DNA of 64,000 nt from Streptomyces laurentii (lineage in GTDB: Bacteria; Actinomycetota; Actinomycetes; Streptomycetales; Streptomycetaceae). Position numbers and translations under genes: made by a program. Under the pieces are notes generated by a model. It did not search any database, had not been told where the DNA came from, and saw nothing but the letters and a program-made list of their open reading frames with translations. Below, piece after piece: positions 7,771 through 15,556 of this stretch. Each line of letters opens with the position of its first letter. Positions within the stretch are counted from its first letter, which is position 1. The DNA is taken from NCBI GenBank assembly GCA_002355495.1, contig AP017424.1, positions 6,575,501 through 6,639,500 on the forward strand, written 5' to 3'.

Positions 7771-8487
7771 CTAGCGGAGCCGGTCGAGCAGCGCCGGCAG
7801 GGCGGTGCCGATCGGCTCGCGCACGATCTCGTCCGCGAGCGGGTCGTACGGGGTCGGCTCGGCGTTCACGATGATCAGCCGGGCCCCAGCCTCGGCCGCG
7901 AGGCCCGCGAGTGAGGCGGCCGGCTGCACCTGGAGACTGCTGCCGACGGCGAGGAACACCTCGGCCGCCTTCGCGACCGCCATGGCCCGCGCCAGCACCT
8001 CAGGGTCGAGATGCTCCCCGAACATGACCGTCGCCGACTTCAGGATCCCGCCGCACTCCCGGCACGGCGGATCCGCCTCCCCGGCCTTCACCCGCTCCAG
8101 CGCCTCGGCCATCGACGACCGGGCCTGGCACGCCGTGCACACCACCGACCTCGCCGAGCCGTGCAGTTCGAACACCTTGCGCGCGGGCACTCCGGCGGCC
8201 TGGTGCAGCCCGTCCACGTTCTGCGTGATCACCCGCAGCGCGTTCCCGGTCTTCTCGTACGCGGCGATGGCGAGGTGCGCCGTGTTCGGCCGCGCCCTCA
8301 GCACCGGCCCGTCCAGCCGCATCCGCCACGAGCGGCGGCGGATCTCCGGGTCGGACATGTAGGGGCCGTACGTGACGAGCCGCTCGGCCTCCGGGTCGCG
8401 CCGCCACAGACCGTCGGGTCCCCGGTAGTCCGGAATCCCCGAATCGGTGGATATCCCGGCGCCCGTCAGAATCGCAACCATGGTCAT
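7771..8487 (-). CDS. cobB: NAD-dependent protein deacylase, Sir2 family
   Basis: 238 aa, the usual size for a bacterial class III/U sirtuin. Motifs in order: AILTGAGISTDSGIPDYRG (NAD binding), ITQNVDGLHQAAG, the catalytic His in FELHGSA, two Cys pairs (CTAC and CREC) for structural zinc, and FLAVGSSLQVQPAASL. It removes acyl groups from lysine using NAD and releases nicotinamide and O-acyl-ADP-ribose. The position next to alkA/ogt and the phospholipid/ethylmalonyl-CoA block recalls the second sirtuin of S. coelicolor, from memory. Transcription is probably leaderless. Confidence 0.95.
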   Translation of the reverse strand: MTMVAILTGAGISTDSGIPDYRGPDGLWRRDPEAERLVTYGPYMSDPEIRRRSWRMRLDGPVLRARPNTAHLAIAAYEKTGNALRVITQNVDGLHQAAGVPARKVFELHGSARSVVCTACQARSSMAEALERVKAGEADPPCRECGGILKSATVMFGEHLDPEVLARAMAVAKAAEVFLAVGSSLQVQPAASLAGLAAEAGARLIIVNAEPTPYDPLADEIVREPIGTALPALLDRLR

Positions 8488-8493
8488 ATGCCA

Positions 8494-8499
8494 AGCCTA
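8494..8499 (-). promoter_or_regulatory. -10 box (TAGGCT) of the sirtuin gene, leaderless type
   Basis: On the minus strand TAGGCT is followed by exactly 6 nt and then the ATG at 8487. There is no Shine-Dalgarno sequence, so a leaderless mRNA is the simplest reading. Confidence 0.6.
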
Positions 8500-8573
8500 G
8501 GTAGACCCGGACACCACCCGCGAATGGATTAAGGCCGGCATATTCGGGTCGGGTCGGACCGGGAGCACCTTGT

Positions 8574-9119
8574 TCAGCGGGCCGGCCGCCCGTCCTCCAG
8601 CTCCACCGGACCGCGACCCGCCGCCAGAGCGTCGAGAGCGGCGTGGACGCGTACGCACAGGGCGTCGGGGAGATAGGCGGCGAGATCCGCCCGCTCGACC
8701 AGCTTCCAGGAGTCCAGCTCCTCCTCCTGGAGCCGGATCGCGGCGAACCGCTCGTCCGCGAGCACCCCGCCGTCGTACACGTACGCCACCAGCGGCGGGC
8801 GCGCCGCCCCGTGCACCCAGTCCACCACGAGTAGCGGACCCGGCTCCGCGTCGAGACCGATCTCCTCGGCCGTCTCGCGCCGCGCGGCCTGGCGCGGCGT
8901 CTCTCCGGTGTCGGCCTCGACGGTGCCGCCCGGCAGGGTCCAGCCCGCCCGGTAGTTCGGCTCGACGATCAGCACCCGGCCGCTCGCGTCGCGGAAGACC
9001 GTGGCCGCGGCGGCCAAGACCCGGGGCAGGCTCGCGATGTACGCGACGTATGCGGCGGAAGGGCCCAAGGGAGGAGTGGGACCGGGGGCGGGACCGGAGG
9101 GAACACCGGGAGTCGTCAT
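8574..9119 (-). CDS. Nudix hydrolase
   Basis: 181 aa from ATG 9119. A full Nudix box is present: GGTVEADTGETPRQAARRET with AEEIGL following, matching GX5EX7REUXEEXGU. Strand VFRDASGRVLIVEPNYRAGW precedes it, as in ADP-ribose and mutator-type hydrolases. The first 30 residues are Pro-rich and probably disordered. The start codon overlaps the stop of the ADP-ribosylglycohydrolase (ATGA, 9116-9119), so the two are translationally coupled. That pairing makes ADP-ribose or a related nucleoside diphosphate a reasonable substrate, but the sequence alone does not prove it. Confidence 0.92.
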   Translation of the reverse strand: MTTPGVPSGPAPGPTPPLGPSAAYVAYIASLPRVLAAAATVFRDASGRVLIVEPNYRAGWTLPGGTVEADTGETPRQAARRETAEEIGLDAEPGPLLVVDWVHGAARPPLVAYVYDGGVLADERFAAIRLQEEELDSWKLVERADLAAYLPDALCVRVHAALDALAAGRGPVELEDGRPAR

Positions 9120-10189
9120 CCCGTCAGCGTAGCCAGCCGCACCGTCCGGTCCGCCAGCTCGCTGATCCGTACGCGGTCGAAGCCGGTCACCGCGCTGCGC
9201 ACCCGGTCGCGCAGCGGACCCGACCACTGCGGCGGGATCGCCGCGGCCCCGCACAGGACACCCGCGACCGAACCGGCCGTCGCGCCGTTGGAGTCGGTGT
9301 CCAGGCCGCCGCGCACGGTCAGCGCCAGCGTGCGGCTGAAATCCCCCTCCCCGTACAGCAGCCCCGCGGTCAGGACCGCCGCGTTCGGCACCACATGGAT
9401 CCAGCCGAGCCCGCCGGTCTGCCCCGCCAGCTCCGTCAGCGTCTCGGCCCACTCCACGCCCGCCTCGTGCAGGGCCATCGTGTGCCGCACCGTCCGGGCG
9501 AGCCGGGCGCTCGCCGGGATCCGCTCCAGGGCGGTCGCCAGCGCCGTGCGGGTGTCGGGCGCCGTGAACGCGGCCGCCACCAGCGCCGCCGCCCACATCG
9601 CCCCGTACACGCCGTTGCCGGTGTGGGAGAGGACCGCGTCGCGGCGGGCCAGCGCGGCGGCCCGGCGCGGATCGCCCGGCGAGGTCCAGCCGTACACGTC
9701 CGCCCTGATCAGCGCGCCGATCCACTCCTGGTACGGATTGTCGTACGTGGCGGTCAGCGGCGGCTTCAGGCCGTTCGTCAGGTTGCGGTACGCGACCCGC
9801 TCCGCCGTGTACGTCCGGAGATACGGCAGCCGTAGCAGCCACTGCTCGCCGACCTGCTCCGTGGTGAAAGAGAACCCCCGCGTCTCCAGCAGATGCAGCC
9901 CCAGGATCGAGTAGTCGATGTCGTCGTCCCGGCAACTGCCGTTGATCCGGCCGCGGACGCACTGCGGCCACTCCGGCCGCAGCTCGAACCCGTCGGCGCC
10001 GGCCGCCGGCGGCGCGGGCAGATAGTCCGTGAGCGGCAGGGCGCCGGTCAGCCGCAGATAGGCGTCGATCCGCTCGGGCGTCCAGTGCTCGCCGCACTCC
10101 ACCGGTTTGCCGAGCATGTTCCCGGCGATCCGCCCCGTCCAGCCGCCGAGGATCCGGTCGGCGAGTTCGCTGTGCTTGAGCAGGCCCAT
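9116..10189 (-). CDS. ADP-ribosylglycohydrolase family protein (DraG-like)
   Basis: 357 aa. The N-terminus ILGGWTGRIAGNMLGKPVE is typical of the family. The first metal-binding cluster is RDDDIDYSILGLHLLE, and the second is GGLDTDSNGATAGS near the C-terminus, matching the GxDTDxxGAxAG signature that binds two Mg2+ ions. Members remove ADP-ribose from arginine or other acceptors, or hydrolyse related compounds. It lies upstream of, and overlaps, a Nudix hydrolase. Release of ADP-ribose followed by its hydrolysis to AMP and ribose phosphate would be a coherent two-step pathway (inference). Confidence 0.92.
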   Translation of the reverse strand: MGLLKHSELADRILGGWTGRIAGNMLGKPVECGEHWTPERIDAYLRLTGALPLTDYLPAPPAAGADGFELRPEWPQCVRGRINGSCRDDDIDYSILGLHLLETRGFSFTTEQVGEQWLLRLPYLRTYTAERVAYRNLTNGLKPPLTATYDNPYQEWIGALIRADVYGWTSPGDPRRAAALARRDAVLSHTGNGVYGAMWAAALVAAAFTAPDTRTALATALERIPASARLARTVRHTMALHEAGVEWAETLTELAGQTGGLGWIHVVPNAAVLTAGLLYGEGDFSRTLALTVRGGLDTDSNGATAGSVAGVLCGAAAIPPQWSGPLRDRVRSAVTGFDRVRISELADRTVRLATLTG

Positions 10190-10330
10190 GGCATTGGTCT
10201 ACCGAATGCGGGGCCGCGCCGCGCGCCGACGCACCGCCCGCCGCCCCGTGAGCAGGGGTGGCAGGGCGTCACCCCCGCCCGATAGGGTCGGCGACGGCGC
10301 GACTGCCTGTTCGAAAGCAAGGGATGCAAG

Positions 10331-11482
10331 GTGACGGACGGAGCAGTAACCAAGGCCGCGCGCGTGCTCGTCGCGGCGGACAAGTTCAAGGGCTCGCTCA
10401 CGGCCGTGCAGGTCGCCGAGCGGGTCACCGCGGGTCTCCGGCGGGTCGTCCCGGGACTCGACATCGAAACCCTGCCCGTCGCCGACGGCGGCGACGGCAC
10501 GGTGGCGGCGGCCGTCGCGGCCGGGTTCGAGCGGCGCGAGATCCGTGTGACCGGGCCGCTCGGCGAACCCGTCACCGCGGCGTTCGCACTGCGCGGCACC
10601 ACCGCGGTGGTCGAGATGGCGGAGGCGTCCGGCCTCCAGCTGCTGCCGCCCGGCGTGTTCGCCCCCCTCACCGCCACCACGTACGGCTCCGGGGAACTGC
10701 TGCGCGCGGCCCTCGACGCCGGAGCCACCGACATCGTCTTCGGGGTCGGCGGCAGCGCCACCACCGACGGCGGCGCCGGGATGCTCGCCGCGCTCGGCGC
10801 GGACTTCCGCGACGCGGACGGCGAGCCGGTCGGCCCCGGCGGCGGCGCGCTCGCGCGGCTCACGTCCGCGGACCTCTCCGGCATCGACCCACGCCTCTCC
10901 GGCGTCGACCTCGTCCTCGCGAGCGACGTCGACAACCCGCTGACCGGTCCCAAGGGCTGCGCGGCGGTCTACGGGCCGCAGAAGGGCGCCGGCCCCGACG
11001 ACGTCGCCGCACTCGACGCCGCCCTCGCGCACTACGCGCGCGTACTCGAAGACGCGATCGGCCCGAAGGCCGCCGGTCTTGCCGCCGCCCCCGGCGCGGG
11101 TGGCGCGGGCGGCATCGGCTACGGCGCGCTGCTGCTCGGCGCGCGCTTCCGCCCCGGCATCGAGCTGATGCTCGACGTCCTCGGCTTCGCCCCCGCGCTC
11201 GCCCGCGCGACCCTCGTCATCACCGGCGAGGGCTCCCTCGACGCGCAGACCCTCCACGGCAAGGCGCCTGCGGGCGTTGCCGCGGCGGCCCGAGCAGCCG
11301 GCAAGGACGTCGTCGCGGTGTGCGGACGGCTCGCTCTCGCGCCCGAGGCGCTGGGGGCGGCGGGGATCCGGCGGGCGTATCCGCTGACGGACCTGGAGCC
11401 GGACCCGGCGAAGTCGATCCCGAACGCGGGGCCGCTGCTGGAGCGCGTGGCCGCGCGGGTGGCGCGGGACTTCCTGGTGTAG
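10331..11482 (+). CDS. glxK: Glycerate kinase
   Basis: 383 aa from GTG 10331. Family signatures: VLVAADKFKGSLTAVQVAER at the N-terminus, GVGGSATTDGGAGMLAALGA in the middle and LVITGEGSLDAQTLHGK toward the end, all hallmarks of the GlxK/GarK glycerate kinase fold. It phosphorylates D-glycerate to 2- or 3-phosphoglycerate, the last step of glyoxylate/glycerate assimilation. This is notable because the ethylmalonyl-CoA cluster 4 kb away produces glyoxylate. A TAGGGT box at about 10284 may be its -10. A strong hairpin lies downstream. Confidence 0.95.
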   Translation: MTDGAVTKAARVLVAADKFKGSLTAVQVAERVTAGLRRVVPGLDIETLPVADGGDGTVAAAVAAGFERREIRVTGPLGEPVTAAFALRGTTAVVEMAEASGLQLLPPGVFAPLTATTYGSGELLRAALDAGATDIVFGVGGSATTDGGAGMLAALGADFRDADGEPVGPGGGALARLTSADLSGIDPRLSGVDLVLASDVDNPLTGPKGCAAVYGPQKGAGPDDVAALDAALAHYARVLEDAIGPKAAGLAAAPGAGGAGGIGYGALLLGARFRPGIELMLDVLGFAPALARATLVITGEGSLDAQTLHGKAPAGVAAAARAAGKDVVAVCGRLALAPEALGAAGIRRAYPLTDLEPDPAKSIPNAGPLLERVAARVARDFLV

Positions 11483-11534
11483 GACGCGGGGGCGGGCGGG
11501 ACGGTGCGCTGGTGCCGCGGGCGGGGGTCGTGTT

Positions 11535-11554
11535 CCGTACCACGTGAGGTACGG
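11535..11554. promoter_or_regulatory. Palindrome CCGTACC-N6-GGTACGG, possible orphan regulator operator
   Basis: Perfect 7-bp arms around ACGTGA. The form resembles TetR-family operators, and it lies about 90 bp past the 3' end of a TetR remnant. It is downstream of glxK and drives no evident gene, so it could be a leftover operator. Confidence 0.3.
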
Positions 11555-11611
11555 CGCGGAGCTGGTGGGCCGAGACCCCCGGCCCCCGGCCCCCGTCCCC
11601 CCCGCTCCCGT

Positions 11612-11635
11612 CCCTACCCGCGCCCGCGGGTAGGG
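11612..11635. terminator. Hairpin terminator after glxK
   Basis: Perfect 11-bp arms CCCTACCCGCG / CGCGGGTAGGG with a 2-nt gap. It lies between the convergent ends of glxK and the TetR remnant. No T tract follows, as is common for high-GC actinobacterial terminators. Confidence 0.6.
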
Positions 11636-11644
11636 GCCCCCACC

Positions 11645-11940
11645 TCAGGGGGCGAAGGCTCGGGGGGTCGTGTCGACAAGTGAGTCGGCGTACGCGGCGG
11701 TCAGCGGAGCGCTGCGGTGCAGCCACCTCTGGAAGAGGGGCGCGTAGAGCACGTCGAGGACCAGTCGAGGTCGGCGCCAGGGTCGAGCTGGCCGGCCCGC
11801 TGGGCGCTGCGCAGGCGTGCTTTCTTGGCCTCTTCCAGCGGTCGGGCCAGCTTCTCGCGGTACTCGGCCGCCGGCGCGGGCCGGGCCCGAGAGGACCTGT
11901 ACCGATCCTGGGAGCACCTCAGCCGGATCGCCCCTGGCTG
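11645..11940 (-). pseudogene. TetR-family regulator remnant: C-terminal ligand domain only, frameshifted
   Basis: In one minus frame the sequence reads EYREKLARPLEEAKKARL then RAGQLDPGADLD; in the next frame it continues LVLDVLYAPLFQRWL and LTAAYADSLVD before stopping at 11645. Together these spell the last two helices of a TetR_C domain, with one base missing at about 11764, where GACCTCGAC-CTGGTC is expected. No HTH is found upstream, so even after correction only a fragment remains. The upstream limit is approximate. The rest of 11483-12132 holds terminators and no gene that I can support. Confidence 0.6.
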
Positions 11941-12061
11941 ACCGGGCCCGGCCCGCGCCGACGGCCGGGGTGGGGAATATGACAGGCCTGGACGGGCGTG
12001 GAGGGGGCTCAGAGAGCTCGTGGACCGGGCGGATGGGGCCTGGAGGGCTCTCGACGTCTTC

Positions 12062-12117
12062 CCGTGCATGAGGAAGGGCCCGGACGCTTTCGCGTCCGGG
12101 CCCTTCCTCATGCACGG
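12062..12117. terminator. Very long perfect hairpin downstream of pssA
   Basis: A 26-bp perfect stem (12062-12087 with 12092-12117) closes a TTTC tetraloop. It begins 15 bp beyond the pssA stop and should act as a strong terminator, probably in both directions. Confidence 0.9.
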
Positions 12118-12132
12118 TGTTCCGTTGTCCGG

Positions 12133-13017
12133 CTAGCGCAGTTGTGCCGCCTGCGCCTCACGGGCCTCGCGGCTCTCGCGCCGGTTGCCGCGGAAGGTGT
12201 TCACCCGCCGGGCCGTCGCGAAGAGCGGGATCACCGCGCCCAGCACGACCTGGAGCGCGCAGCCCGTCTGGAGGAGCAGCGCACCGCCCGGGGCGTCGAA
12301 CGCCCAGGCCGCCAACATCGCCATCGCGCCGACGATCCAGCTGAGCATCGCCGCCGCGAGGACACCCCGCGGCTTCGGGTACTCGACCCGGCTCACCATC
12401 AGCCACGCCGTACCGATGATCGCGAGGAGCGTCGGCACGAACGGCAGCTCGAGCAGGATGATCGAGACGACCGTGAGCGCGCCGAAGGGGCTCGGCATGC
12501 CCTGGAACATGCCGTCCTTCATCGTCACGCACGAGAACCGCGCGAGCCTGAGCACCACCGCGAGCAGCACCACGATCGCGGCCACCGCCGAGACCTTCTG
12601 GTGCGCGTCGTCCGCGACCATGCCGTACACGAGCACGAAGTACGCCGGCGCGAGACCGAAGCTGATCAGGTCCGACAGGTTGTCCAGCTCGGCGCCCATC
12701 GGCGAGCTGCGCAGCTTGCGGGCCACGAGCCCGTCGCACAGGTCGAAGATCGCCGCGCAGAGCATGAGGATCACGGCGGTGGCGGCGGAGTGCCGCGCCA
12801 TGCCGCTCTCCATGCCGTTGCCGGTGAGGTGCGGGATGAGGATGCCGGTGGTGGTGAAGTACACCGCCATGAAGCCGCACGTGGCGTTGCCGAGCGTGAG
12901 GGCGTCCGCTATGGACAGCCTCATCGACAGCGGCATCTCCTCGGCCTCGTCGGCGGACTCCGCCTCCCCGTCGGCGGCCCATTCGGCCGCCCGTGTGTCG
13001 GGATCAATCACGGTCAA
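12133..13017 (-). CDS. pssA: CDP-diacylglycerol-serine O-phosphatidyltransferase
   Basis: 294 aa from TTG 13017; GTG 13011 is an alternative start. It carries the CDP-alcohol phosphotransferase signature DG-x2-AR-x8-G-x3-D-x3-D as CDGLVARKLRSSPMGAEL followed by DNLSD. Several hydrophobic helices follow (AIVVLLAVVLRLARF, VVSIILLELPFVPTLLAIIG and others). It transfers the phosphatidyl group from CDP-diacylglycerol to serine in the membrane. The start lies inside the end of psd (14-nt overlap), so synthase and decarboxylase are coupled and together make phosphatidylethanolamine. Confidence 0.95.
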   Translation of the reverse strand: MTVIDPDTRAAEWAADGEAESADEAEEMPLSMRLSIADALTLGNATCGFMAVYFTTTGILIPHLTGNGMESGMARHSAATAVILMLCAAIFDLCDGLVARKLRSSPMGAELDNLSDLISFGLAPAYFVLVYGMVADDAHQKVSAVAAIVVLLAVVLRLARFSCVTMKDGMFQGMPSPFGALTVVSIILLELPFVPTLLAIIGTAWLMVSRVEYPKPRGVLAAAMLSWIVGAMAMLAAWAFDAPGGALLLQTGCALQVVLGAVIPLFATARRVNTFRGNRRESREAREAQAAQLR

Positions 13018-13660
13018 TGCGAGTCACCCCCGCGGTCGTGGCCTGGCCGACCTCGACGGCGACCTCGACACCCTCCGGGAGGTAGATGTCGACGCGCGAG
13101 CCGAAGCGGATCAGACCGATGCGGTCACCCTGCTCGACCTTCGTGCCCTGCGGGATGTACGGCACGATGCGGCGTGCCACGGCGCCCGCGATCTGCACCA
13201 TCTCGATGTCGCCGAGCTCGGTGTCGAAGTGCCAGACGACCCGCTCGTTGTTCTCGCTCTCCTTGTTGAACGCCGGCACGAAGCCACCGGGGACGTGCTC
13301 CACGGACGTCACCGTGCCCGCCATCGGGGCGCGGTTGACGTGGACGTTCAGCGGGCTCATGAAGATCGCGACGCGGGTGCGGCCGTCCTTCCAGGGCATG
13401 ATGCTCTGCACCACGCCGTCGGCGGGCGAGATGACCCGCCCCTGAGCGATCTCTCGCTCGGGGTCGCGGAAGAACCACAGCATGCCGGCCGCGAGAGCGG
13501 TGACCGGTACGGCGACGGCACGGGCGCGCGTGGACTTGCGAGAGCGCGCGAGGCTCAGCGCCGCGGTGGCGACGGTCGGCAGAAGCCACGGCGATGCTCC
13601 GCGTGCGATGCGCACGCCCTTGAGGCGGTCGCGGTGTGCAGAGGTTTGGCTGTGGGGCAT
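13004..13660 (-). CDS. psd: Phosphatidylserine decarboxylase, short (archaeal-like) type
   Basis: 218 aa from ATG 13660, with GAAGG 6 nt upstream; a longer in-frame start at 13696 is less likely. There is one N-terminal hydrophobic anchor (VAVPVTALAAGMLWFF). The core reads RVISPADGVVQSI, SPLNVHVNRAPMAG and, near the end, FGSRVDIYLP. The Gly-Ser of this last motif is the site of autoproteolysis that creates the pyruvoyl group. The enzyme makes phosphatidylethanolamine from phosphatidylserine. It precedes and overlaps pssA. Confidence 0.95.
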   Translation of the reverse strand: MPHSQTSAHRDRLKGVRIARGASPWLLPTVATAALSLARSRKSTRARAVAVPVTALAAGMLWFFRDPEREIAQGRVISPADGVVQSIMPWKDGRTRVAIFMSPLNVHVNRAPMAGTVTSVEHVPGGFVPAFNKESENNERVVWHFDTELGDIEMVQIAGAVARRIVPYIPQGTKVEQGDRIGLIRFGSRVDIYLPEGVEVAVEVGQATTAGVTRIDRD

Positions 13661-13830
13661 GGATGACCTTCGTAGCGGATGAGGCCGCACTGGCAACGGG
13701 GGACGGCGGCTTTTCCGGCGATGCTATCGGTTGTGGGCTGCAACTGGGCAAGCCAGAAGCCGAGTCGGCGGCCGGAAGACGAACACAGGGTGTGATCTTC
13801 TTCGCGGCCAAACCGGCTCAAAAGAGACAA

Positions 13831-15036
13831 TCAACCCTGGAATCGGTACTCCTCGAGCAGCCGACGACCAATGATCATTTTCTGGATCTCGGCGGTACCC
13901 TCGCCGATGAGCAGCATCGGCGCCTCGCGGTAGAGCCGCTCGATCTCGTACTCCTTCGAGAAGCCGTAACCACCGTGGATGCGGAACGCGTCCTCGACCA
14001 CTTCCTTGCAGTACTCGGAGGCGAGGTACTTCGCCATGCCTGCTTCGAGGTCGTTTCGTTCCCCGGAGTCCTTTTTGCGTGCTGCGTTCACCATCATGGC
14101 ATGGGCGGCCTCGACCTTGGTAGCCATTTCGGCCAGCTTGAACTGGATCGCCTGGTGCTGGGCGATCGGCTTGCCGAAAGTGTGACGCTGCTGGGCATAC
14201 TGGACACCCAGCTCGAAGGCACGCTGTGCGACGCCGCAGCCACGGGCCGCCACATTCACGCGGCCGACCTCCACGCCGTCCATCATTTGGTAAAACCCTC
14301 GGCCGGTGACCCCGCCGAGCACCCGATCGGCCGGAATACGCAGTCCGTCCATGATGAGCTCGGTGGTGTCGACCCCCTTGTAGCCCATCTTCTCGATCTT
14401 GCCCGGGATCGTGAGCCCGGGACGGACCTCGCCGAAGCCGGCCTCCTTCTCCACGAGGAAGGTCGTCATCGACTTGTGCGGGGCGGTGCCCTCCGGGTGG
14501 CCTTCGTCACTCCGTACGAGCACGGCGACCAGGGTGGACGTGCCGCCGTTCGTCAGCCACATCTTCTGGCCGTTCAGGACGTACGCGTCGCCGTCCTTCA
14601 CCGCCTTCGAGGTGATCGCCGACACGTCCGAGCCGAGACCCGGCTCCGACATCGAGAACGCGCCGCGCGTCTCGCCGGCCGCCATCCGGGGCAGGAAGTG
14701 GTCCTTCTGCTCCTGCGTGCCGTGCTGCTTGAGCATGTACGCCACGATGAAGTGGGTGTTGATGATGCCGGACACCGACATCCAGCCGCGCGCGATCTCC
14801 TCCACGCACAGCGCGTAGGTGAGCAGCGACTCACCCAGACCGCCGTACTCCTCGGGGATCATCAGACCGAAGACGCCGAGCTCCTTGAGCCCGTCCACGA
14901 TCTGCTGCGGGTACTCGTCACGGTGCTCCAGCTCCGTGGCGACCGGGATGATCTCCTTGTCGACGAAGTCGCGGACCGTCGCGACGATCTCCTGCTGGAC
15001 GTCGGTGAGACCGCTGGTCTGAGCGAGTCGCGCCAT
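13831..15036 (-). CDS. Acyl-CoA dehydrogenase, probable methylsuccinyl-CoA dehydrogenase of the ethylmalonyl-CoA pathway
   Basis: 401 aa from ATG 15036, AGGAGA about 8 nt upstream. Full-length acyl-CoA dehydrogenase: GLMIPEEYGGLGESLLTYAL, the FAD/substrate block GAFSMSEPGLGSDVSAI, KMWLTNG, and the C-terminal LIGEGTAEIQKMIIGR with the catalytic Glu. By position in a ccr-meaA-lyase-hydratase block it should oxidise (2S)-methylsuccinyl-CoA to mesaconyl-CoA. The known Rhodobacter enzyme is clearly longer (about 550 aa, with an N-terminal extension), so the exact substrate remains an inference. The start is 2 nt past the MaoC stop. Confidence 0.9.
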   Translation of the reverse strand: MARLAQTSGLTDVQQEIVATVRDFVDKEIIPVATELEHRDEYPQQIVDGLKELGVFGLMIPEEYGGLGESLLTYALCVEEIARGWMSVSGIINTHFIVAYMLKQHGTQEQKDHFLPRMAAGETRGAFSMSEPGLGSDVSAITSKAVKDGDAYVLNGQKMWLTNGGTSTLVAVLVRSDEGHPEGTAPHKSMTTFLVEKEAGFGEVRPGLTIPGKIEKMGYKGVDTTELIMDGLRIPADRVLGGVTGRGFYQMMDGVEVGRVNVAARGCGVAQRAFELGVQYAQQRHTFGKPIAQHQAIQFKLAEMATKVEAAHAMMVNAARKKDSGERNDLEAGMAKYLASEYCKEVVEDAFRIHGGYGFSKEYEIERLYREAPMLLIGEGTAEIQKMIIGRRLLEEYRFQG

Positions 15037-15038
15037 GA

Positions 15039-15551
15039 CTACTTCTCCTGTTCCTTCAGCTCGGGCCGGCCGGGCTGCTCGCCGCCGCGCGCGTCGATGT
15101 ACTCGGCGGTCGGGACCATCACCTTGCGGCGGAAGACGCACACGAGGGTGCCGTCCTGCTTGTAGCCCTTGGTCTCGACGTAGACGATGCCGCGGTCGCT
15201 CTTCGAACGCGACGGCGTCTTGTCGAGCACCGTGGTCTCGCCGTAGATCGTGTCGCCGTGGAAGGTCGGCGCCACGTGCCGCAGCGACTCGACCTCCAGG
15301 TTCGCGATGGCCTTGCCGGAGACGTCCGGCACGGACATGCCGAGCAGCAGCGAGTAGATGTAGTTGCCGACGACGACGTTCTTCTTGAAGTCCGTCGTGT
15401 TCTCCGCGTAATTCACGTCCATGTGCAGCGGATGATGGTTCATCGTCAGCAGACAGAAGAGATGGTCGTCGTACTCGGTGACCGTCTTTCCGGGCCAGTG
15501 CTTGTAGACGGCACCGATGTCGAATTCTTCGTAGGTACGGCCGAACTGCAT
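15039..15551 (-). CDS. MaoC-family hydratase, probable mesaconyl-CoA hydratase
   Basis: 170 aa from ATG 15551, GGAGG about 10 nt upstream. It is a single hot-dog fold domain: GRTYEEFDIGAVYKHWPGKT at the start, HHPLHMDVNYAENT in the substrate loop, then VVGNYIYSLLLGMSV. In the ethylmalonyl-CoA pathway a MaoC-type hydratase adds water to mesaconyl-CoA, giving beta-methylmalyl-CoA. The adjacent CoA-ester lyase would cleave that product. It lies 5 nt after the lyase stop and 2 nt before the dehydrogenase start, so all are one transcript. Confidence 0.9.
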   Translation of the reverse strand: MQFGRTYEEFDIGAVYKHWPGKTVTEYDDHLFCLLTMNHHPLHMDVNYAENTTDFKKNVVVGNYIYSLLLGMSVPDVSGKAIANLEVESLRHVAPTFHGDTIYGETTVLDKTPSRSKSDRGIVYVETKGYKQDGTLVCVFRRKVMVPTAEYIDARGGEQPGRPELKEQEK

Positions 15552-15556
15552 GGGGA

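Noticed and set aside
11645..12115. Minus-strand frame of 156 codons as an intact gene
   Set aside because: Only the last part is TetR-like and the upstream part crosses the pssA terminator; treated as a remnant.
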